16,713 bases of DNA from Bremia lactucae (lineage: Eukaryota > Oomycota > Peronosporomycetes > Peronosporales > Peronosporaceae): positions 1,893,573 to 1,910,285 of the forward strand of contig NC_090627.1 of the NCBI RefSeq assembly GCF_004359215.1. Direction: 5' to 3'. The translations under genes and the position numbers were made by a program. Below, piece by piece: positions 16,494-16,713 of the stretch (within the stretch, counting starts at the first letter, position 1; the number at the start of each line of letters is the position of its first letter). The notes below the pieces were generated by a model that was not told the DNA's origin, searched no databases, and saw nothing but the letters and a program-made list of their open reading frames with translations.

Positions 16494-16498
16494 AGTTG
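16494..16498 (+). repeat. Target-site duplication AGTTG (right)
   Basis: Second copy of the duplication flanking the solo LTR. Confidence 0.9.
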
Positions 16499-16622
16499 TC
16501 TTAAAGAATAGTCTTCTTCTGCACGTACTAGTGTACGCGAAGTGACGTAAGGCACCACTCGCAACTGAAGCAGTGCGAAGTGGACTTGTACTGAAGCAGT
16601 ACAAGTGTATTGCCCCGTTACA

Positions 16623-16713
16623 CCTGGTAGCACTTTGTAGTCCGTCCAAGGACCACATTTTCCACATCTAACATGGACATGTTAGATGATAGTGGGAATA
16701 CGCATCACGTTTC
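16623..16713. mobile_element. Internal end of another family-1 element (continues beyond window)
   Basis: The first 35 bp (CCTGGTAGCACTTTG onward) equal 5999-6033 in reverse complement, so this is the LTR-adjacent internal end opposite to the gag-like end. It includes the candidate primer-binding site TGGTAGCA at 16625-16632 and a perfect 10-bp stem CATCTAACAT at 16665-16674 with 16679-16688. Confidence 0.7.

Larger units (their letters stand above)
11990..16622 (-). repeat. Right arm of large inverted duplication
   Basis: Mirror of 1927-6570. The shared flanks outside the copia LTR and the shared insertion point of family 1 in family 2 mean that a segment was duplicated, rather than two elements inserting independently. 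Confidence 0.8.
15637..16622 (-). repeat. Family-1 LTR, right arm, split by a solo LTR
   Basis: It starts TGTAACGGGG at 15637 and ends TTGCCCCGTTACA at 16622. Without the 533-bp insertion and its 5-bp duplication it is 448 bp, the normal length. Internal element sequence follows directly at 16623, so it is one terminus of an element continuing out of the window. Confidence 0.85.

Overview
The window looks like a repeat-rich accessory segment of an oomycete nuclear genome (downy mildew or Phytophthora type). That is an inference. It rests on nested Ty1/copia and Ty3/gypsy-like LTR elements, moderate GC, and one intact host-like gene with the KIX - F-box-like - leucine-rich-repeat architecture I associate with oomycetes. 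There are no bacterial operons, no CRISPR arrays and no tRNA or rRNA genes that I can see.

Layout. 1-1432 is the internal part of a gypsy-like element (family 1), tiled with short perfect hairpins and carrying a decayed gag-like reading frame on the minus strand. 1433-2369 holds two family-1 LTRs head to head with an LTR scrap between them. 2370-2838 is an LTR of a second family, truncated by family 1. 3253-about 6570 is a decayed copia element (left copy), interrupted at 5140-6485 by a 1.35-kb deleted family-1 element with two LTRs and a 5-bp target duplication. 6783-8072 (minus) is the one intact host-like gene. 8990-9289 is another family-2 LTR fragment. 10458-14851 (minus) is a near full-length but broken copia element (right copy) with two 190-bp LTRs. 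15169-16622 repeats the family-2 LTR and family-1 LTR, the latter split by a solo LTR of a third family (15961-16493). The window ends inside another family-1 element.

How it fits together. 1927-6570 and about 11990-16622 are the two arms of one large inverted duplication: copia LTR, copia flank, family-2 LTR and family-1 LTR recur in mirror order. The 5140-6485 element and the 15961 solo LTR are each present in one arm only, and the other arm preserves the empty site. These insertions therefore happened after the duplication. The host-like gene lies in the spacer between the arms.

The most unusual signal is the hairpin tiling. Family 1 (LTR and coding region), family 2 and the family-3 solo LTR are built largely from consecutive short inverted repeats, usually 6-11 bp stems with 1-10 nt loops. 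The copia elements in the same window do not show it. Some stems show compensatory changes between copies, and one whole hairpin is present in one copy and absent from another.

Strand convention for family-1 LTRs: the strand on which the LTR starts TGTAACGGGGCAC, which is also the strand of the gag-like frame. Priming and polypurine signals suggest the opposite orientation (see findings).
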